The position numbers and the translations under genes are program-made. Shown here piece after piece: positions 1 through 9,876 of a stretch of DNA of 64,000 bases. Source of the stretch: Vibrio lentus (GTDB taxonomy: Bacteria; Pseudomonadota; Gammaproteobacteria; Enterobacterales; Vibrionaceae); NCBI RefSeq assembly GCF_030409755.1, contig NZ_JAUFQE010000002.1:2232001-2296000 (forward strand), in the 5' to 3' direction. The notes under the pieces were generated by a model, which saw nothing but the letters and a program-made list of their open reading frames with translations, ran no database searches and was not told where the DNA came from. Within the stretch, counting starts at the first letter, position 1. Each line of letters starts with the position of its first letter.

Positions 1-259
1 GGCTAGGATCTGAAATCGCAATACCAGCGTAGCCTGGGCGATTTTCACGGTAACGGCCAGTTAGCTCTTCCGCGAAGTGCATCGCATCACAGTGTGAACC
101 ACCGTTACCACAAGAAAGCACTTTGCCTTCTTGTTTAAATGAGTCAGCAATCAATTTTGCCGCAGCTTCGATCTGAGCGATATTATGATCATCACTCAAA
201 AACTTGTTAAGAACGTCAGCAGCTTCGTTCAATTCACTTTTGATTAGGTCTTGGTACAT
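1..259 (-). CDS. gmhA: Sedoheptulose-7-phosphate isomerase (partial, 5' part)
   Basis: First 86 codons of a gene that runs off the left edge. The translation begins [17 protein letters not shown] and contains [19 protein letters not shown] and [11 protein letters not shown], the SIS-domain signature of GmhA. The enzyme converts sedoheptulose 7-phosphate to D-glycero-D-manno-heptose 7-phosphate, the first step of ADP-heptose synthesis for the LPS inner core, and is cytoplasmic and tetrameric. The ATG at 259 matches the known family N-terminus. The gene is divergent from fadE. The later pathway enzyme GmhB is encoded at the other end of the window. Confidence 0.95.
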   Translation of the reverse strand, partial: MYQDLIKSELNEAADVLNKFLSDDHNIAQIEAAAKLIADSFKQEGKVLSCGNGGSHCDAMHFAEELTGRYRENRPGYAGIAISDPS

Positions 260-586
260 AAGGCTTATCTCTTATATTTTTTTACGCAACTTAAAGTACG
301 TGAAATGAGAGCTGAGGGTTTTTCCCTCTTTATAACTGAGTTTACCCACAAACATGAAATAGTGTCGATACTTAAGCCAAAAGATTGCTACCAAAATTAA
401 TATCTCACTGCAGAACCGTCCAATTATTCACCACCAACCTCTCACAATTAGAATTTTAACTCTATTAAGATCACTTTTTACCCAATTTAGAGTTTTACAA
501 ATATTTAATATTTTGTTTACACTTAACTGGTTAGACCTCTTACCTAAAATCATAACGATAAGTGATCTCTGAAAAGGAAATCGATC
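260..586. other. gmhA-fadE divergent intergenic region
   Basis: This 327-bp AT-rich gap separates the divergent gmhA and fadE genes, so it must hold both promoters. Apart from the FadR-like palindrome at 525-541 I see no convincing -35/-10 pair, RNA gene or small ORF with a ribosome-binding site. Confidence 0.6.
525..541 (+). promoter_or_regulatory. Candidate FadR operator upstream of fadE
   Basis: AACTGGTTAGACCTCTT matches the 17-bp FadR operator pattern AACTGGTCNGACCNGTT, as I recall it, with conserved TGGT and GACC half-site cores. It lies 45 bp before the fadE start. FadR represses fatty-acid degradation genes until long-chain acyl-CoA releases it, so the position fits repression of fadE. 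Binding is inferred. Confidence 0.7.
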
Positions 587-3052
587 ATGAACATATTGCT
601 CTCCCTACTTGCCATGACAACCATCTTTGGTGTCTGCCTTTACCATAGAGTTAGTCTGGTACGTGCTTTAATCGTATTAACCGGTTCAATGGTTGTACTG
701 ACATTGTTTGGCGGCGTAGCTGTCACTGGCTGGCTTTGTTACCTCTTGGCCGTTGCAATGCTTGCTGTACCTGCAATTCGTCAAACCATCATCAGCCAAA
801 AAGCACTTTCTTTGTTTAAGAAAGTACTCCCTGCAATGTCACAGACAGAAAAAGAAGCATTGGAAGCGGGTACCGTATGGTGGGAAGCTGAGCTGTTCAA
901 AGGCAAACCAGAATGGAAGAAACTTCAGGACATTGCTGACCCTAAGCTCTCTGAAGCTGAACAAACCTTTTTAGACGGACCTGTAAATCAGGTTTGTGAA
1001 ATGGTGAACGATTACCAGGTGACGCATGAGTTAGCTGATCTTCCACCAGAAGTGTGGCAATTCCTAAAAGACCACAAGTTCTTTGCCATGATCATCAAAA
1101 AGAAATACGGCGGTTTAGAATTCTCAGCTTACGCTCAGTCTTTGGTTCTACAGAAGCTAACGGGTGTTTCGAGCGTATTATCATCGACAGTTGGCGTACC
1201 TAACTCACTAGGCCCTGGTGAGCTATTACAGCACTACGGCACTGAAGATCAAAGAAACCATTACCTGCCACGCCTAGCTGAAGGTAAAGAGATCCCTTGT
1301 TTCGCACTGACCAGTCCAGAAGCAGGCTCAGACGCTGGCTCTATACCGGATTACGGTGTGGTATGTAAGGGTGAATGGGAAGGTGAAGAAGTCTTGGGCA
1401 TGCGCCTAACTTGGAACAAGCGTTACATCACCCTAGCGCCTGTCGCGACTGTTTTGGGATTAGCGTTTAAACTGCGTGACCCGGATGGCCTGCTTGGTGA
1501 TCAAAAAGATCTTGGTATCACCTGTGCGCTTATCCCAACTGATTTAAAAGGTGTTGAGATTGGCAATCGCCATTTCCCACTCAATGTTCCATTCCAAAAC
1601 GGTCCAACTCAGGGCGACGACATCTTCGTACCAATCGATTTCATCATTGGTGGCCAGAAAATGGCAGGCCAAGGCTGGCGCATGCTGGTTGAATGTCTAT
1701 CGGTTGGCCGTGGTATCACGCTGCCTTCAAACTCAACAGGTGGCATCAAGTCAGCAGCACTGGCAACAGGCGCTTACGCTCGCATTCGTCGTCAGTTCAA
1801 ACAACCAATTGGCCGTATGGAAGGGGTTGAAGAGCCACTAGCACGCCTAGCGGGTAATGCTTACGTGATGGATGCAGCGAGTAACCTAACCGTTGCAGGT
1901 ATCGACCTTGGCGAAAAACCTTCAGTTATCTCTGCCATCGTTAAGTATCACTGTACTCACCGTGGCCAACGCAGCATCATCGATGCGATGGATATCGTCG
2001 GTGGTAAAGGCATTTGCTTAGGTCCATCAAACTTCTTAGCGCGTGGCTACCAAGGTTCGCCAATCGCGATTACCGTTGAAGGGGCAAACATCCTGACTCG
2101 TTCAATGATCATCTACGGTCAAGGCGCGATTCGTTGTCACCCTTATGTTCTAAACGAAATGGAAGCGGCTTATTCTGAAAGCAGCGATGCTCTTGATAAG
2201 TTCGATTCGGCGTTAGCTGGCCACGTTAGCTTTACACTCAGTAACCTCGTTCGCAGTTTGTGGTTTGGTTTAACCGACGGTCGTGGTTCTGATACGCCAA
2301 CTCCAGTTAATAAAACTGACAAACAAACACAGCGCTACTACCAAAAATTGAACCGCTACAGCGCTAACCTAGCGCTACTGTCTGATATTTCAATGGCAAT
2401 ACTAGGTGGTTCTTTGAAACGTAGAGAGCGTCTTTCTGCAAGACTGGGCGATATCCTGAGTCAACTCTACTTAGGGTCTGCAACACTTAAGCGTTTTGAA
2501 AGTGAAGGCAGCCACGCTGAGGATCTACCGCTAGTACATTGGGGTATGCAAGATAGCTTACGTCAAACTGAAGTCGCGATTGATGAGTTCCTAGCGAACT
2601 TCCCTAACCCGGTAATTGGACGCCTACTTCGTGTTGTACTGATGCCATTTGGTCGTATTCGTCGTGCACCCAATGACAAACTGGATAGCCAAGTAGCAAG
2701 CATACTACAAACACCAAGTGAAACTCGTTCACGTATTGGCCGCGGTCAATACTTAGAAGCAACGGAATACAACCCTGTTGGTAAAATAGAAAAAGCACTA
2801 GAAGTGATTCTGCAAGCAGAGCCTTTATTCGACAAAGTCTGCAAAGAGACGCATCAAAAACGCGCTTTCTTAAGACTCGACCTTGTTGCTCAATTAGGAC
2901 TTGAGAAAGGTATTTTAAATGAGCAAGAAGCTGCGTTGCTTGTTAGCGCTGAAGAACACCGACTGTACACAATTAACGTTGACGACTTCGCACCAGAGGA
3001 ACTCGCAGCAAAGTCACAATATCCAGGTCAATCGATTGATAACGTGGCCTAG
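587..3052 (+). CDS. fadE: Acyl-CoA dehydrogenase FadE
   Basis: 821 residues, close to the roughly 814 of E. coli FadE. It catalyses the first dehydrogenation of beta-oxidation, acyl-CoA to trans-2-enoyl-CoA, with FAD. Two or three hydrophobic segments occupy residues 1-65, as is usual for this long membrane-associated family. The dehydrogenase core follows, with [15 protein letters not shown] (substrate/FAD-binding region) and [21 protein letters not shown]. The C-terminal third is the FadE-specific extension. An AGGAAA ribosome-binding site precedes ATG 587. A strong terminator lies about 70 bp downstream and a FadR-like operator upstream, so it is probably a single-gene transcript induced by fatty acids. 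Confidence 0.97.
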   Translation: MNILLSLLAMTTIFGVCLYHRVSLVRALIVLTGSMVVLTLFGGVAVTGWLCYLLAVAMLAVPAIRQTIISQKALSLFKKVLPAMSQTEKEALEAGTVWWEAELFKGKPEWKKLQDIADPKLSEAEQTFLDGPVNQVCEMVNDYQVTHELADLPPEVWQFLKDHKFFAMIIKKKYGGLEFSAYAQSLVLQKLTGVSSVLSSTVGVPNSLGPGELLQHYGTEDQRNHYLPRLAEGKEIPCFALTSPEAGSDAGSIPDYGVVCKGEWEGEEVLGMRLTWNKRYITLAPVATVLGLAFKLRDPDGLLGDQKDLGITCALIPTDLKGVEIGNRHFPLNVPFQNGPTQGDDIFVPIDFIIGGQKMAGQGWRMLVECLSVGRGITLPSNSTGGIKSAALATGAYARIRRQFKQPIGRMEGVEEPLARLAGNAYVMDAASNLTVAGIDLGEKPSVISAIVKYHCTHRGQRSIIDAMDIVGGKGICLGPSNFLARGYQGSPIAITVEGANILTRSMIIYGQGAIRCHPYVLNEMEAAYSESSDALDKFDSALAGHVSFTLSNLVRSLWFGLTDGRGSDTPTPVNKTDKQTQRYYQKLNRYSANLALLSDISMAILGGSLKRRERLSARLGDILSQLYLGSATLKRFESEGSHAEDLPLVHWGMQDSLRQTEVAIDEFLANFPNPVIGRLLRVVLMPFGRIRRAPNDKLDSQVASILQTPSETRSRIGRGQYLEATEYNPVGKIEKALEVILQAEPLFDKVCKETHQKRAFLRLDLVAQLGLEKGILNEQEAALLVSAEEHRLYTINVDDFAPEELAAKSQYPGQSIDNVA

Positions 3053-3123
3053 CCAAAGTATCAGTATGTAACTAAGCAACTCAGTTGCGAAACCAGATAC
3101 ACGAGATAGACCAGAAGCAAAAA

Positions 3124-3151
3124 CGGGACTCATAGAGTCCCGTTTTTTTAT
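3124..3151 (+). terminator. fadE rho-independent terminator
   Basis: Perfect 9-bp stem ACGGGACTC/GAGTCCCGT with a three-base loop, followed by seven or eight T on the plus strand. Confidence 0.93.
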
Positions 3152-3247
3152 ATCACAATAAAGTAGTCGTAATGTTACATCCATGAGCTACTTACATCTA
3201 TGAGCTAAAGCGAACGCTGAATGACCTTGCCAGCGTCGACTCCTGAT

Positions 3248-4495
3248 TTATTTAGGAGCTCTTAGCTGCATCTCAGGTTGAGCTTGCTTCTTCGCGGTCA
3301 CTTTACGAATCACAAACCAGATCAATAAACCCAAGAGAATTGCGACAACATTACCGATGGCGATGATGATCATACTGCGTTGTCGGTCATCTTCGCGTTT
3401 CTGAAGAATCATCAACTCTGTCGCGATACGTTTTTGCTCGGCTAGCGCTTCTTCTTGAAGGCGTCTTGACTCCGCTAAATCGATATCTTCAACAACGCTG
3501 TATGATTGTTCTGTAATTGGAAAGATCAGTGGACGTTGACTTGAAGCATCGGTGGCGTAAACCATCCCTGACCAACTATAAATCCCCAAATCACCATTGT
3601 AAGGCACCTCTAAAGGCACTTTCATCGCATCGACTTCAGCTTGCCCTTGCTTATACGTTACATACTCATCAGGGGCTTTGTGTTCAACATGAACGGCTAA
3701 TGAACTTGGGGCTATCATGCCCGGCTCACCTGATACGACGATCGTATGAGGCAGCCCTTCTTTGCGAGACTGAATAAATGTTGTGGTGAGCGGTGTTGGA
3801 TAGACTAAGACCTCTTGCTCTTGCGCTCGAAGGAACACACCATTGCCAGAAGTAATACGCGCACGGTATTTACCCGGCTCAATATCAATCGGTAACGACA
3901 CAGTAAAAACGCCATCTCCGGCTTGCTCATCAAGACCACTGCCATCGTCGGCAAATTCGCCCATCACAACCGGAATTGGGCGCGCCTCTCTCACTAAAGA
4001 CTCTTCATTTTCAACGAACTTAGTAAACGTAACTTTAAGCTTTACGCGATCTAAAAAATCGCGCAACACTAAAGGTTTGCCGTCTGATGTCAAACGAGCC
4101 GTAAATTTAATATTTTCGGTTTGATACAGTTTGTCTGGGAAGTCATTGGCATCTAAAACAAGGTGAGACAATAATTTGATGTTGTTCTTAGGTGAGACCT
4201 TACCAACCGCTTGCCAAGGGCCCGGCATCGGTTTGTCGATAGATATGATATCCATTGATGATTCTTCGTACCAACGGACATTATCGGCATTGCGCCAAGC
4301 ATAGTATTTCTTGCCGTCAGGGCGAACCAAAACGACAGGTTTAGAGTTATCGGCTCGATAAATCACAAAGGTGACTTGTTCAATACTGGGATCAACGCGA
4401 AAGCGGTTGTCCAATAAACTCATTACGGATTCCGTTGCCGCATGCAAGCTAAAGCTTAACAGCAATAAGTAACCGGTAGCCAATACCCTTAACAT
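3248..4495 (-). CDS. TIGR03503 family exported/membrane-anchored protein
   Basis: 415 residues, function unknown. It has an N-terminal signal peptide (about residues 1-20, ending near LHAATES), a large periplasmic region, a charged and probably helical stretch rich in E, K and R (about 345-375), and one C-terminal transmembrane helix (about 377-398, SMIIIAIGNVVAILLGLLIW) followed by a basic tail. Around residues 180-235 a segment with DDGSGLDEQAGDGVFTVSLP resembles an Ig-like, calcium-loop-like fold. The family is conserved in Vibrio and Shewanella next to dnaQ. Here it lies 9 bp downstream of dnaQ on the same strand and is probably co-transcribed. Topology suggests a periplasmic sensor or scaffold anchored in the inner membrane, which is inference. 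Confidence 0.8.
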   Translation of the reverse strand: MLRVLATGYLLLLSFSLHAATESVMSLLDNRFRVDPSIEQVTFVIYRADNSKPVVLVRPDGKKYYAWRNADNVRWYEESSMDIISIDKPMPGPWQAVGKVSPKNNIKLLSHLVLDANDFPDKLYQTENIKFTARLTSDGKPLVLRDFLDRVKLKVTFTKFVENEESLVREARPIPVVMGEFADDGSGLDEQAGDGVFTVSLPIDIEPGKYRARITSGNGVFLRAQEQEVLVYPTPLTTTFIQSRKEGLPHTIVVSGEPGMIAPSSLAVHVEHKAPDEYVTYKQGQAEVDAMKVPLEVPYNGDLGIYSWSGMVYATDASSQRPLIFPITEQSYSVVEDIDLAESRRLQEEALAEQKRIATELMILQKREDDRQRSMIIIAIGNVVAILLGLLIWFVIRKVTAKKQAQPEMQLRAPK

Positions 4496-4504
4496 ACTTT
4501 CTCC

Positions 4505-5293
4505 CTACTGACGCCAGAGGCAGCTTCCGCTTTTCTCGACGAGATCTAAACGACTTTGATGCGCTTCTACTTCATCGGCCGTAGCTCGTAAAACCTTTAG
4601 GGATTTTCGACCACTTTCTGCTCTTCGGATACTTTCTGCACCACCATCTTGTTGGCCAGCGTTAAATTGCAGCGAAGTTTGTCCACCTGTCATCAATAAA
4701 TAGACGTCAGCTAGAATCTCCGCATCGAGTAAAGCGCCGTGGAGAGTACGGTGTGAGTTATCAATACCATAACGATCACATAAGATATCTAGGTTGTTTC
4801 TTTTACCCGGGAATATCTTTTTCGCCATCGCCAAGGTATCGGTAACTTTACAGTAGTCATCCGTTTTACCAATCGCAGGGTTAAGCTTCTCAAACTCATA
4901 ATCCATAAAGCCAGTATCGAAGGGCGCATTGTGAGCCACCAGCTCAGCACCTTTGATAAAGTCGAGAAACTCTTTGTGAATGTCTTGATACTCAGGCTTA
5001 TCTACCAAGAACTCATCAGTAATACCGTGAACGCCAATCGCCTCTTCTTGAATGGCACGATCGGGTTTGATGTAGACGTGAAAATGACGCCCGGTCAATC
5101 TACGGTTGATGATCTCGACGGCACCGATTTCTACGATGCGATGACCCATATAGTGAGGACCACCTTCCGTATTCATACCGGTTGTTTCGGTATCGAGTAC
5201 AATGATGCGTTTGTTTTCTGCGTTCGCCCCATTTTCTGATTTGGAGTTCGCTGCTGCGTCAACGCTTTGTTCTAGAGTGCTACTGGTATTCAT
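4505..5293 (-). CDS. dnaQ: DNA polymerase III epsilon subunit (3'-5' proofreading exonuclease)
   Basis: 262 residues. DEDDh exonuclease motifs are clear: Exo I VLDTETTG, Exo II AHNAPFDTGFMDYEF, Exo III HRTLHGALLDAEILADVYL. The C-terminus ends in GSCLWRQ, as in the E. coli protein. It removes misincorporated bases within the Pol III core together with alpha (DnaE, also encoded here) and theta. About 28 extra residues, rich in S, N, A and E, precede the catalytic domain compared with E. coli. I see no internal ATG that would remove them, so the longer start is kept. It is divergent from rnhA with only 56 bp between, the classic gammaproteobacterial arrangement with overlapping promoters. Confidence 0.96.
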   Translation of the reverse strand: MNTSSTLEQSVDAAANSKSENGANAENKRIIVLDTETTGMNTEGGPHYMGHRIVEIGAVEIINRRLTGRHFHVYIKPDRAIQEEAIGVHGITDEFLVDKPEYQDIHKEFLDFIKGAELVAHNAPFDTGFMDYEFEKLNPAIGKTDDYCKVTDTLAMAKKIFPGKRNNLDILCDRYGIDNSHRTLHGALLDAEILADVYLLMTGGQTSLQFNAGQQDGGAESIRRAESGRKSLKVLRATADEVEAHQSRLDLVEKSGSCLWRQ

Positions 5294-5349
5294 AAGGATA
5301 TCTGTGTCAGACTATGCCGATAATGTGCTTGAGGTAATAGTATCAAATC

Positions 5350-5814
5350 ATGACGAAACAAGTTGAAATTTTCACTGATGGTTCTTGTTTAGGCAATCCA
5401 GGTCCCGGTGGCTATGGCATCGTACTTCGCTATAAAAAAGTCGAAAAGACACTAGCAGAAGGCTTCACACTGACGACCAACAATCGAATGGAAATGCTCG
5501 CCGCAGTCATTGCGCTTCAAGCACTCAAAGAACCCTGCTCTGTGATTCTAACAACAGACAGCCAATACGTACGTCAAGGCATCACCCAGTGGATCCATAA
5601 CTGGAAAAAGCGTGATTGGAAAACAGCGGATAAGAAGCCAGTGAAAAACGCCGACCTTTGGCAAAGGCTAGATAAAGAGACCGCGCGTCATAGCGTTGAT
5701 TGGCGTTGGGTAAAAGGGCATGCAGGACACAGAGAGAACGAAATGTGTGATGACCTAGCTAGAACCGCTGCTGAGAACCCAACTCAAGAAGATACGGGCT
5801 ACCAACCAAGCTAA
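5350..5814 (+). CDS. rnhA: Ribonuclease HI
   Basis: 154 residues, the standard length. It degrades the RNA strand of RNA:DNA hybrids such as R-loops and primer remnants. Catalytic residues can be placed: D10 in [16 protein letters not shown]48 in NNRMEML, D70 in TTDSQYV and the late Asp in [13 protein letters not shown]. The basic handle region is present ([20 protein letters not shown]). It is divergent from dnaQ. RNase HII (rnhB) is also in this window, so both RNase H types are present. Confidence 0.97.
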   Translation: MTKQVEIFTDGSCLGNPGPGGYGIVLRYKKVEKTLAEGFTLTTNNRMEMLAAVIALQALKEPCSVILTTDSQYVRQGITQWIHNWKKRDWKTADKKPVKNADLWQRLDKETARHSVDWRWVKGHAGHRENEMCDDLARTAAENPTQEDTGYQPS

Positions 5815-5843
5815 TTGATAATTTCTTAGCCTAATTAATAGAT

Positions 5844-5870
5844 GAAAAGCCAACGACTAGTCGGCTTTTT
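5844..5870 (+). terminator. Probable rnhA terminator overlapping the end of the methyltransferase gene
   Basis: AAGCC...GGCTT stem with an internal GACTAGTC palindrome, followed by TTTTTCTG TTTTT on the plus strand. The hairpin covers the stop codon (5857-5859) of the convergent methyltransferase gene, so the two genes share their 3' boundary. Confidence 0.6.
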
Positions 5871-6642
5871 CTGTTTTTAGCGGATATGAAGCCTTGTTCG
5901 AATGCTGCGTGGGACGGCTATTGGTTCTAAAGCTTGCTCCTACAGGAGAAAAGCGTCGTTTAAGGTGCCAATGAGGCTTAATCGGTTTGAGCGGATAGGT
6001 ACGCTTGCGAGCAACAATAAAGTATTGGCTTCCCGCAAAAGAAGCACAGCCACCCAAGCTGTTCTCTAACCAAGTCCACATCGCCTGATATTTACTCATC
6101 GGAAACAACGCATAGGTATCGCAGTGAATCACTTCATAATTCAACACACCTAACCAATCTTTCACACGATTTGGCGTATACATACGCCCACTCCAAGGCA
6201 AACTGTTCTTACGCCAAGGCAGTAAACTTGCGAGTCCGGTAATACTAAACGGATTGAAGCCAGTAATGATGATATAGCCATCATCCATCATCACTCGATC
6301 AACCTCTCTCAATAACCGGTGAGGGTCGTTGCTATAATCTAATTGATGACTGAGCACCACAACATCAAAGCTTTTCTCTAAAAAGGGTAAATTATAGCCA
6401 TCCGCTATCACATTATGTAATGGGTTCTGGATATCTAGGTTTACTTGATGTTGAATGTTGCATGTGCAGCTAGAAATCTCACTACTGAGGCCGCCGAGCT
6501 TGAGCATATGGTAGCCAAATAGCTTTGGACACCACTCATCGAGTCGAGTTTGAATAGATTCTCTCAACCAGTCCCCATTGTGCAACTGTGCCCAAGTGTA
6601 AGGACATTCAAACTTTTTTCTGCTACGTGCTGGCTTCATCAA
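5857..6642 (-). CDS. yafS: YafS-type class I SAM-dependent methyltransferase
   Basis: 261 residues. The methyltransferase_11-like core lies at about 75-140, with [49 protein letters not shown], where motif IV and the post-motif strand are recognisable. The glycine-rich motif I is degenerate, as in YafS relatives. The substrate is unknown. The C-terminal 45 residues are basic, Pro-rich and probably unstructured. It lies between rnhA and gloB as in E. coli, convergent with rnhA and divergent from gloB with about 50 bp between starts. The start could be the second Met one codon in. Confidence 0.8.
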   Translation of the reverse strand: MMKPARSRKKFECPYTWAQLHNGDWLRESIQTRLDEWCPKLFGYHMLKLGGLSSEISSCTCNIQHQVNLDIQNPLHNVIADGYNLPFLEKSFDVVVLSHQLDYSNDPHRLLREVDRVMMDDGYIIITGFNPFSITGLASLLPWRKNSLPWSGRMYTPNRVKDWLGVLNYEVIHCDTYALFPMSKYQAMWTWLENSLGGCASFAGSQYFIVARKRTYPLKPIKPHWHLKRRFSPVGASFRTNSRPTQHSNKASYPLKTEKAD

Positions 6643-6692
6643 TAATCTGTCTCACTTATTCTGTCGCACTAAAAGTGACTGGAGAACCAATA

Positions 6693-7451
6693 ATGTTACA
6701 TATCAAAAGCATACCTGCATTTAACGACAATTACATCTGGCTGATTCAAAATAGCGATCGCCGTTGTGCTGTCGTCGACCCTGGTGATGCTGCTCCAGTA
6801 TTAGAGTACTTAGCACATCATGAGCTAACTTTAGATGCAATCTTGATTACACACCACCACCATGATCACATTGGTGGCGTTCCAGAGTTAGTCAGACAAT
6901 TCCCAAGCGTAGACGTCGTTGGCCCTAGAAATGAGCCAATTCCAACCCTGACTCACCCAGTCGATGACGGTGACCAGTTGGAACTGTTTGGTGAGGTGTT
7001 CCTAGTGCTTGGGCTAAGTGGCCATACTGCGGGGCACATTGGTTATGTAGGTGATGCAAAACTATTTTGTGGTGATGTGCTGTTTTCAGCTGGCTGCGGC
7101 CGAATCATGGAAGGCACACCACAACAGATGTTTGATGCACTGAACAAGATCACGGCACTTCCTCAAGAAACCGAAGTCTATTGTGCCCATGAATACACTG
7201 CCGCGAATATCGCTTTCGCACTGGCTGTTGAGCCTGATAACCAACATTTGCAGCAATATCGCGACCAAGTGAACCGACTGCGTGCGCAAAATAAGTCGAC
7301 CATCCCCACAAATTTGAGACAAGAGAAGTTCGTTAACCCTTTCTTGCGTTACACCGAGCCAAGTGTAATCAAATCAGTCTCTAACCGCACCGAAAACACC
7401 GATCCTCTGTCAGTGTTCACCGCTTTACGTACGTGGAAGAACGAATTTTAA
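6693..7451 (+). CDS. gloB: Hydroxyacylglutathione hydrolase (glyoxalase II)
   Basis: 252 residues. It hydrolyses S-D-lactoylglutathione to D-lactate and glutathione, completing methylglyoxal detoxification. Metallo-beta-lactamase metal site: [15 protein letters not shown] (THxHxDH) at about 51-65, [10 protein letters not shown], a bridging Asp in [14 protein letters not shown], and a late His in [11 protein letters not shown]. The reading frame extends upstream to 6588, but ATG 6693 has a GGAG ribosome-binding site at 6681 and gives the family N-terminus [17 protein letters not shown], so it is chosen. It is divergent from yafS. Confidence 0.96.
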   Translation: MLHIKSIPAFNDNYIWLIQNSDRRCAVVDPGDAAPVLEYLAHHELTLDAILITHHHHDHIGGVPELVRQFPSVDVVGPRNEPIPTLTHPVDDGDQLELFGEVFLVLGLSGHTAGHIGYVGDAKLFCGDVLFSAGCGRIMEGTPQQMFDALNKITALPQETEVYCAHEYTAANIAFALAVEPDNQHLQQYRDQVNRLRAQNKSTIPTNLRQEKFVNPFLRYTEPSVIKSVSNRTENTDPLSVFTALRTWKNEF

Positions 7452-7460
7452 CAAATACAG

Positions 7461-7487
7461 ACTTGTCACTCATAGGGGGTGGCAAGT
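7461..7487 (+). terminator. Hairpin after gloB (weak terminator candidate)
   Basis: ACTTGTCAC/GTGGCAAGT 9-bp stem with one G-U pair between gloB and mltD. There is no long T-run, so it may be an attenuator or a boundary structure. Confidence 0.4.
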
Positions 7488-7521
7488 ATTATCATCGGCC
7501 GTTTATTAAAAAGGCTGTAAC

Positions 7522-9093
7522 ATGCGAGTTAAGTACAGCTGGGCTTTGGTACTACTACTATCTGGTTGCCAATTAACTCAGTCAGAGAATCCAGACCAAG
7601 CTTCCGAGCAAACCAACACATCTCCTACTAAAGAAGTTTCTCAAGCGAACGTTTCATCAGAAGCGACCAAAGAAGAACCCAAAGTTGAAGCACCTGTCGT
7701 TACTCCACAAACACAACAAGATGTTTGGAAACGTATTGCGATGCAACTTGAAATGGAAGTACCAGACCAAAAGAAGGTCGATTACTACCGAACTTGGTAC
7801 CTAAAGCACCCTAGTCATCTAAAGACCGTCTCACAACGTGCTGAACCCTTCCTTTATCTGATCACAACTAAGATTGAAGAAAAAGGCTTACCACTAGAAT
7901 TGGCATTGTTGCCAGTTGTAGAAAGTTCTTTCGATGCGTTTGCCTACTCTCATGGCAGCGCTGCAGGTCTATGGCAGTTTATTTCTGGCACAGGCAAAGA
8001 TTACGGACTAGAACAGAACTTCTGGTACGACGGTCGTCGTGATGTCGCCGCTTCTACCGATGCTGCATTGGATTTTCTATCAGACCTCAACAGACGTTTC
8101 GATGGCGATTGGAACCATGCCATTGCTGCCTATAACAGTGGCGGTGGTCGTGTAAGCAGTGCTATCCGCAAAAACAAGAAGCTAGGTAAGCCAATCGACT
8201 TCTTCTCTTTGGATTTACCAAAAGAGACCAGCAGCTATGTACCTAAGCTACTTGCACTAGCTGACGTGATTGCCAACCAAGAAAAGTATGGCATCGACAT
8301 TCCTGCGATCCCAAACAAGCCGGTATTGACACTGGTTAACCCAGACGAACAACTTGATCTGGCGATTGCGGCAAACTACGCAGGCATTCCGGTAAAAGAG
8401 CTGCAAGGCTACAACCCCGCTTATAACCAGTGGGCGACGGCACCAGAAAAACATCAGCAATTATTGCTTCCTCTAAGCTCTGTTGAGAAGTTCAACAAAG
8501 AAGTGGCCGCTAATAAAGGCAAAGGCATGAAGTTGGTGCGTTATAAAGTGCAATCTGGCGATAGCATCAGCGTATTGGCGAGTAAATACAACACCACCAG
8601 CAAAGTGATTCGCTCTGCAAACGGGATGAGCAACAACAATATCCGTATTGGTCAGCACCTACTTATCCCAACCTCAACCAAAGACGACAAAACGTACGCA
8701 CTAAGCGCTTCAAACCGCCTAGCAAGCACACAGTCAAAGAGTCGTGGCCAATATAAGCTTAGCCATACGGTAAGAAGTGGTGACAGCCTGTGGACGATTG
8801 CACGCGCAAATAAGGTATCTCACCAATCACTAGCTAAGTGGAATGGCATGGGGCCACGCGACACACTGCGTATTGGTCAAGAACTGGTCATTTGGAAGAA
8901 TGGTTCAGACGGCGCCATCATCCGCACTATCTTTTATAACGTAAGATCGGGTGACACAGTCAGCGGTATTGCATCAAAGTTCAAAGTAAAAAGTGCAGAT
9001 GTTGTAAAATGGAACACTTTGCAGAACAAAAAATACCTACAGCCAGGACAGAAACTGAAGCTGTATGTTGATGTAACTAAGGTAAGTGTATGA
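7522..9093 (+). CDS. mltD: Membrane-bound lytic murein transglycosylase D
   Basis: 523 residues. It cleaves the peptidoglycan MurNAc-GlcNAc bond to leave 1,6-anhydro ends, and acts at the outer membrane facing the periplasm. The lipoprotein signal has lipobox LLSGC at about 13-17. A disordered S/T/E/P-rich linker follows. The SLT domain spans about 100-220, with the catalytic Glu in LPVVESSFDAFAYSHGSAAG and GLWQFISGTG plus AIAAYNSGGGRV. Three C-terminal LysM modules (about 340-385, 412-458, 468-515) each carry SGDS or SGDT and would bind glycan. E. coli MltD has two. The stop overlaps the next gene's start as ATGA, indicating translational coupling. Confidence 0.95.
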   Translation: MRVKYSWALVLLLSGCQLTQSENPDQASEQTNTSPTKEVSQANVSSEATKEEPKVEAPVVTPQTQQDVWKRIAMQLEMEVPDQKKVDYYRTWYLKHPSHLKTVSQRAEPFLYLITTKIEEKGLPLELALLPVVESSFDAFAYSHGSAAGLWQFISGTGKDYGLEQNFWYDGRRDVAASTDAALDFLSDLNRRFDGDWNHAIAAYNSGGGRVSSAIRKNKKLGKPIDFFSLDLPKETSSYVPKLLALADVIANQEKYGIDIPAIPNKPVLTLVNPDEQLDLAIAANYAGIPVKELQGYNPAYNQWATAPEKHQQLLLPLSSVEKFNKEVAANKGKGMKLVRYKVQSGDSISVLASKYNTTSKVIRSANGMSNNNIRIGQHLLIPTSTKDDKTYALSASNRLASTQSKSRGQYKLSHTVRSGDSLWTIARANKVSHQSLAKWNGMGPRDTLRIGQELVIWKNGSDGAIIRTIFYNVRSGDTVSGIASKFKVKSADVVKWNTLQNKKYLQPGQKLKLYVDVTKVSV

Positions 9094-9776
9094 ACCCGTC
9101 AAGTAACCCACTCGTCATGCTGTTGGATATCTTCCGAGCACCAACAGCTTGTTTCTTAGCGCTTTATCAGAGAAGTGCTTGGGGATGGCAACCCTACGTC
9201 GTATTAATACTCAGTCCATTTTTATTTTGGGGTGCCTATTTTTCGAATGTAGATTTTGCATGGTTAAGCGCAGAGTTGTCACAGCAACTTGCTCAAACGA
9301 ACCCAGATCAATTGGCGTTACTTGACAGCAATACCCTACTCGCAAGTGAAATCATCAGCGATGTGTTTGGCCGAACGTTAACCATCGCCCTGTTGGCGTT
9401 TTGGTTTAACCTAGCAACCAAACCAAGCCAACACCAACACAGTTACTGGCGATGGTTTGCAGCTTCGTCAGTTGTGATGTTCCCGGCTGTTTTAGGAGAT
9501 GTGGCGAGCTACGCAAGCCTCATACTCAAGCACGGACATGTGATGAACTACGCGGCCGACTTGAACAGCTTAAACGGCTTAATCAAGTTACCGCTCACCA
9601 GTGATTGGTCGCAGTTTGCTAGCTCATTACCACTGTTGCTGCCATGGTACATCGTGCTGGGTTATGCCGCAGTATTGACGTGGACTGAGTTTGAACGCGG
9701 GCAAGCGCTTGTGATTTCAGGCTTACCATGGGTTGGCTACTACCTAATCTGGGCGCTCTACATTTTAATCTTTTAA
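9090..9776 (+). CDS. Yip1-domain inner-membrane protein
   Basis: 228 residues, function unknown. About five hydrophobic helices (about 31-47, 90-110, 126-150, 175-200, 208-226) in a Yip1-like arrangement that begins with LLDIFRAPTACFLALYQRSAWGWQPY. Its ATG overlaps the mltD stop by four bases, so the two are co-translated. That suggests, as inference only, a role linked to envelope or peptidoglycan remodelling. A hairpin lies just downstream. Confidence 0.7.
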   Translation: MNPSSNPLVMLLDIFRAPTACFLALYQRSAWGWQPYVVLILSPFLFWGAYFSNVDFAWLSAELSQQLAQTNPDQLALLDSNTLLASEIISDVFGRTLTIALLAFWFNLATKPSQHQHSYWRWFAASSVVMFPAVLGDVASYASLILKHGHVMNYAADLNSLNGLIKLPLTSDWSQFASSLPLLLPWYIVLGYAAVLTWTEFERGQALVISGLPWVGYYLIWALYILIF

Positions 9777-9788
9777 GTTGAAGAGATA

Positions 9789-9812
9789 AGGCTAGTGAAA
9801 ACTCTCTAGCCT
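9789..9812 (+). terminator. Hairpin after the Yip1 gene
   Basis: AGGCTAG/CTAGCCT 7-bp stem with a ten-base loop and a short ATTT tail, 12 bp after the stop codon. Weak intrinsic terminator. Confidence 0.45.
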
Positions 9813-9876
9813 ATTTGCTCCGTTAGATTACCCAAGGTAACCACCGTGCGAATGGTTAAGCTCCAATAGCTAATAA

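Noticed and set aside
6588..6692. Upstream extension of gloB
   Set aside because: The added residues are not of the family, overlap the divergent methyltransferase gene, and ATG 6693 has a good GGAG site.
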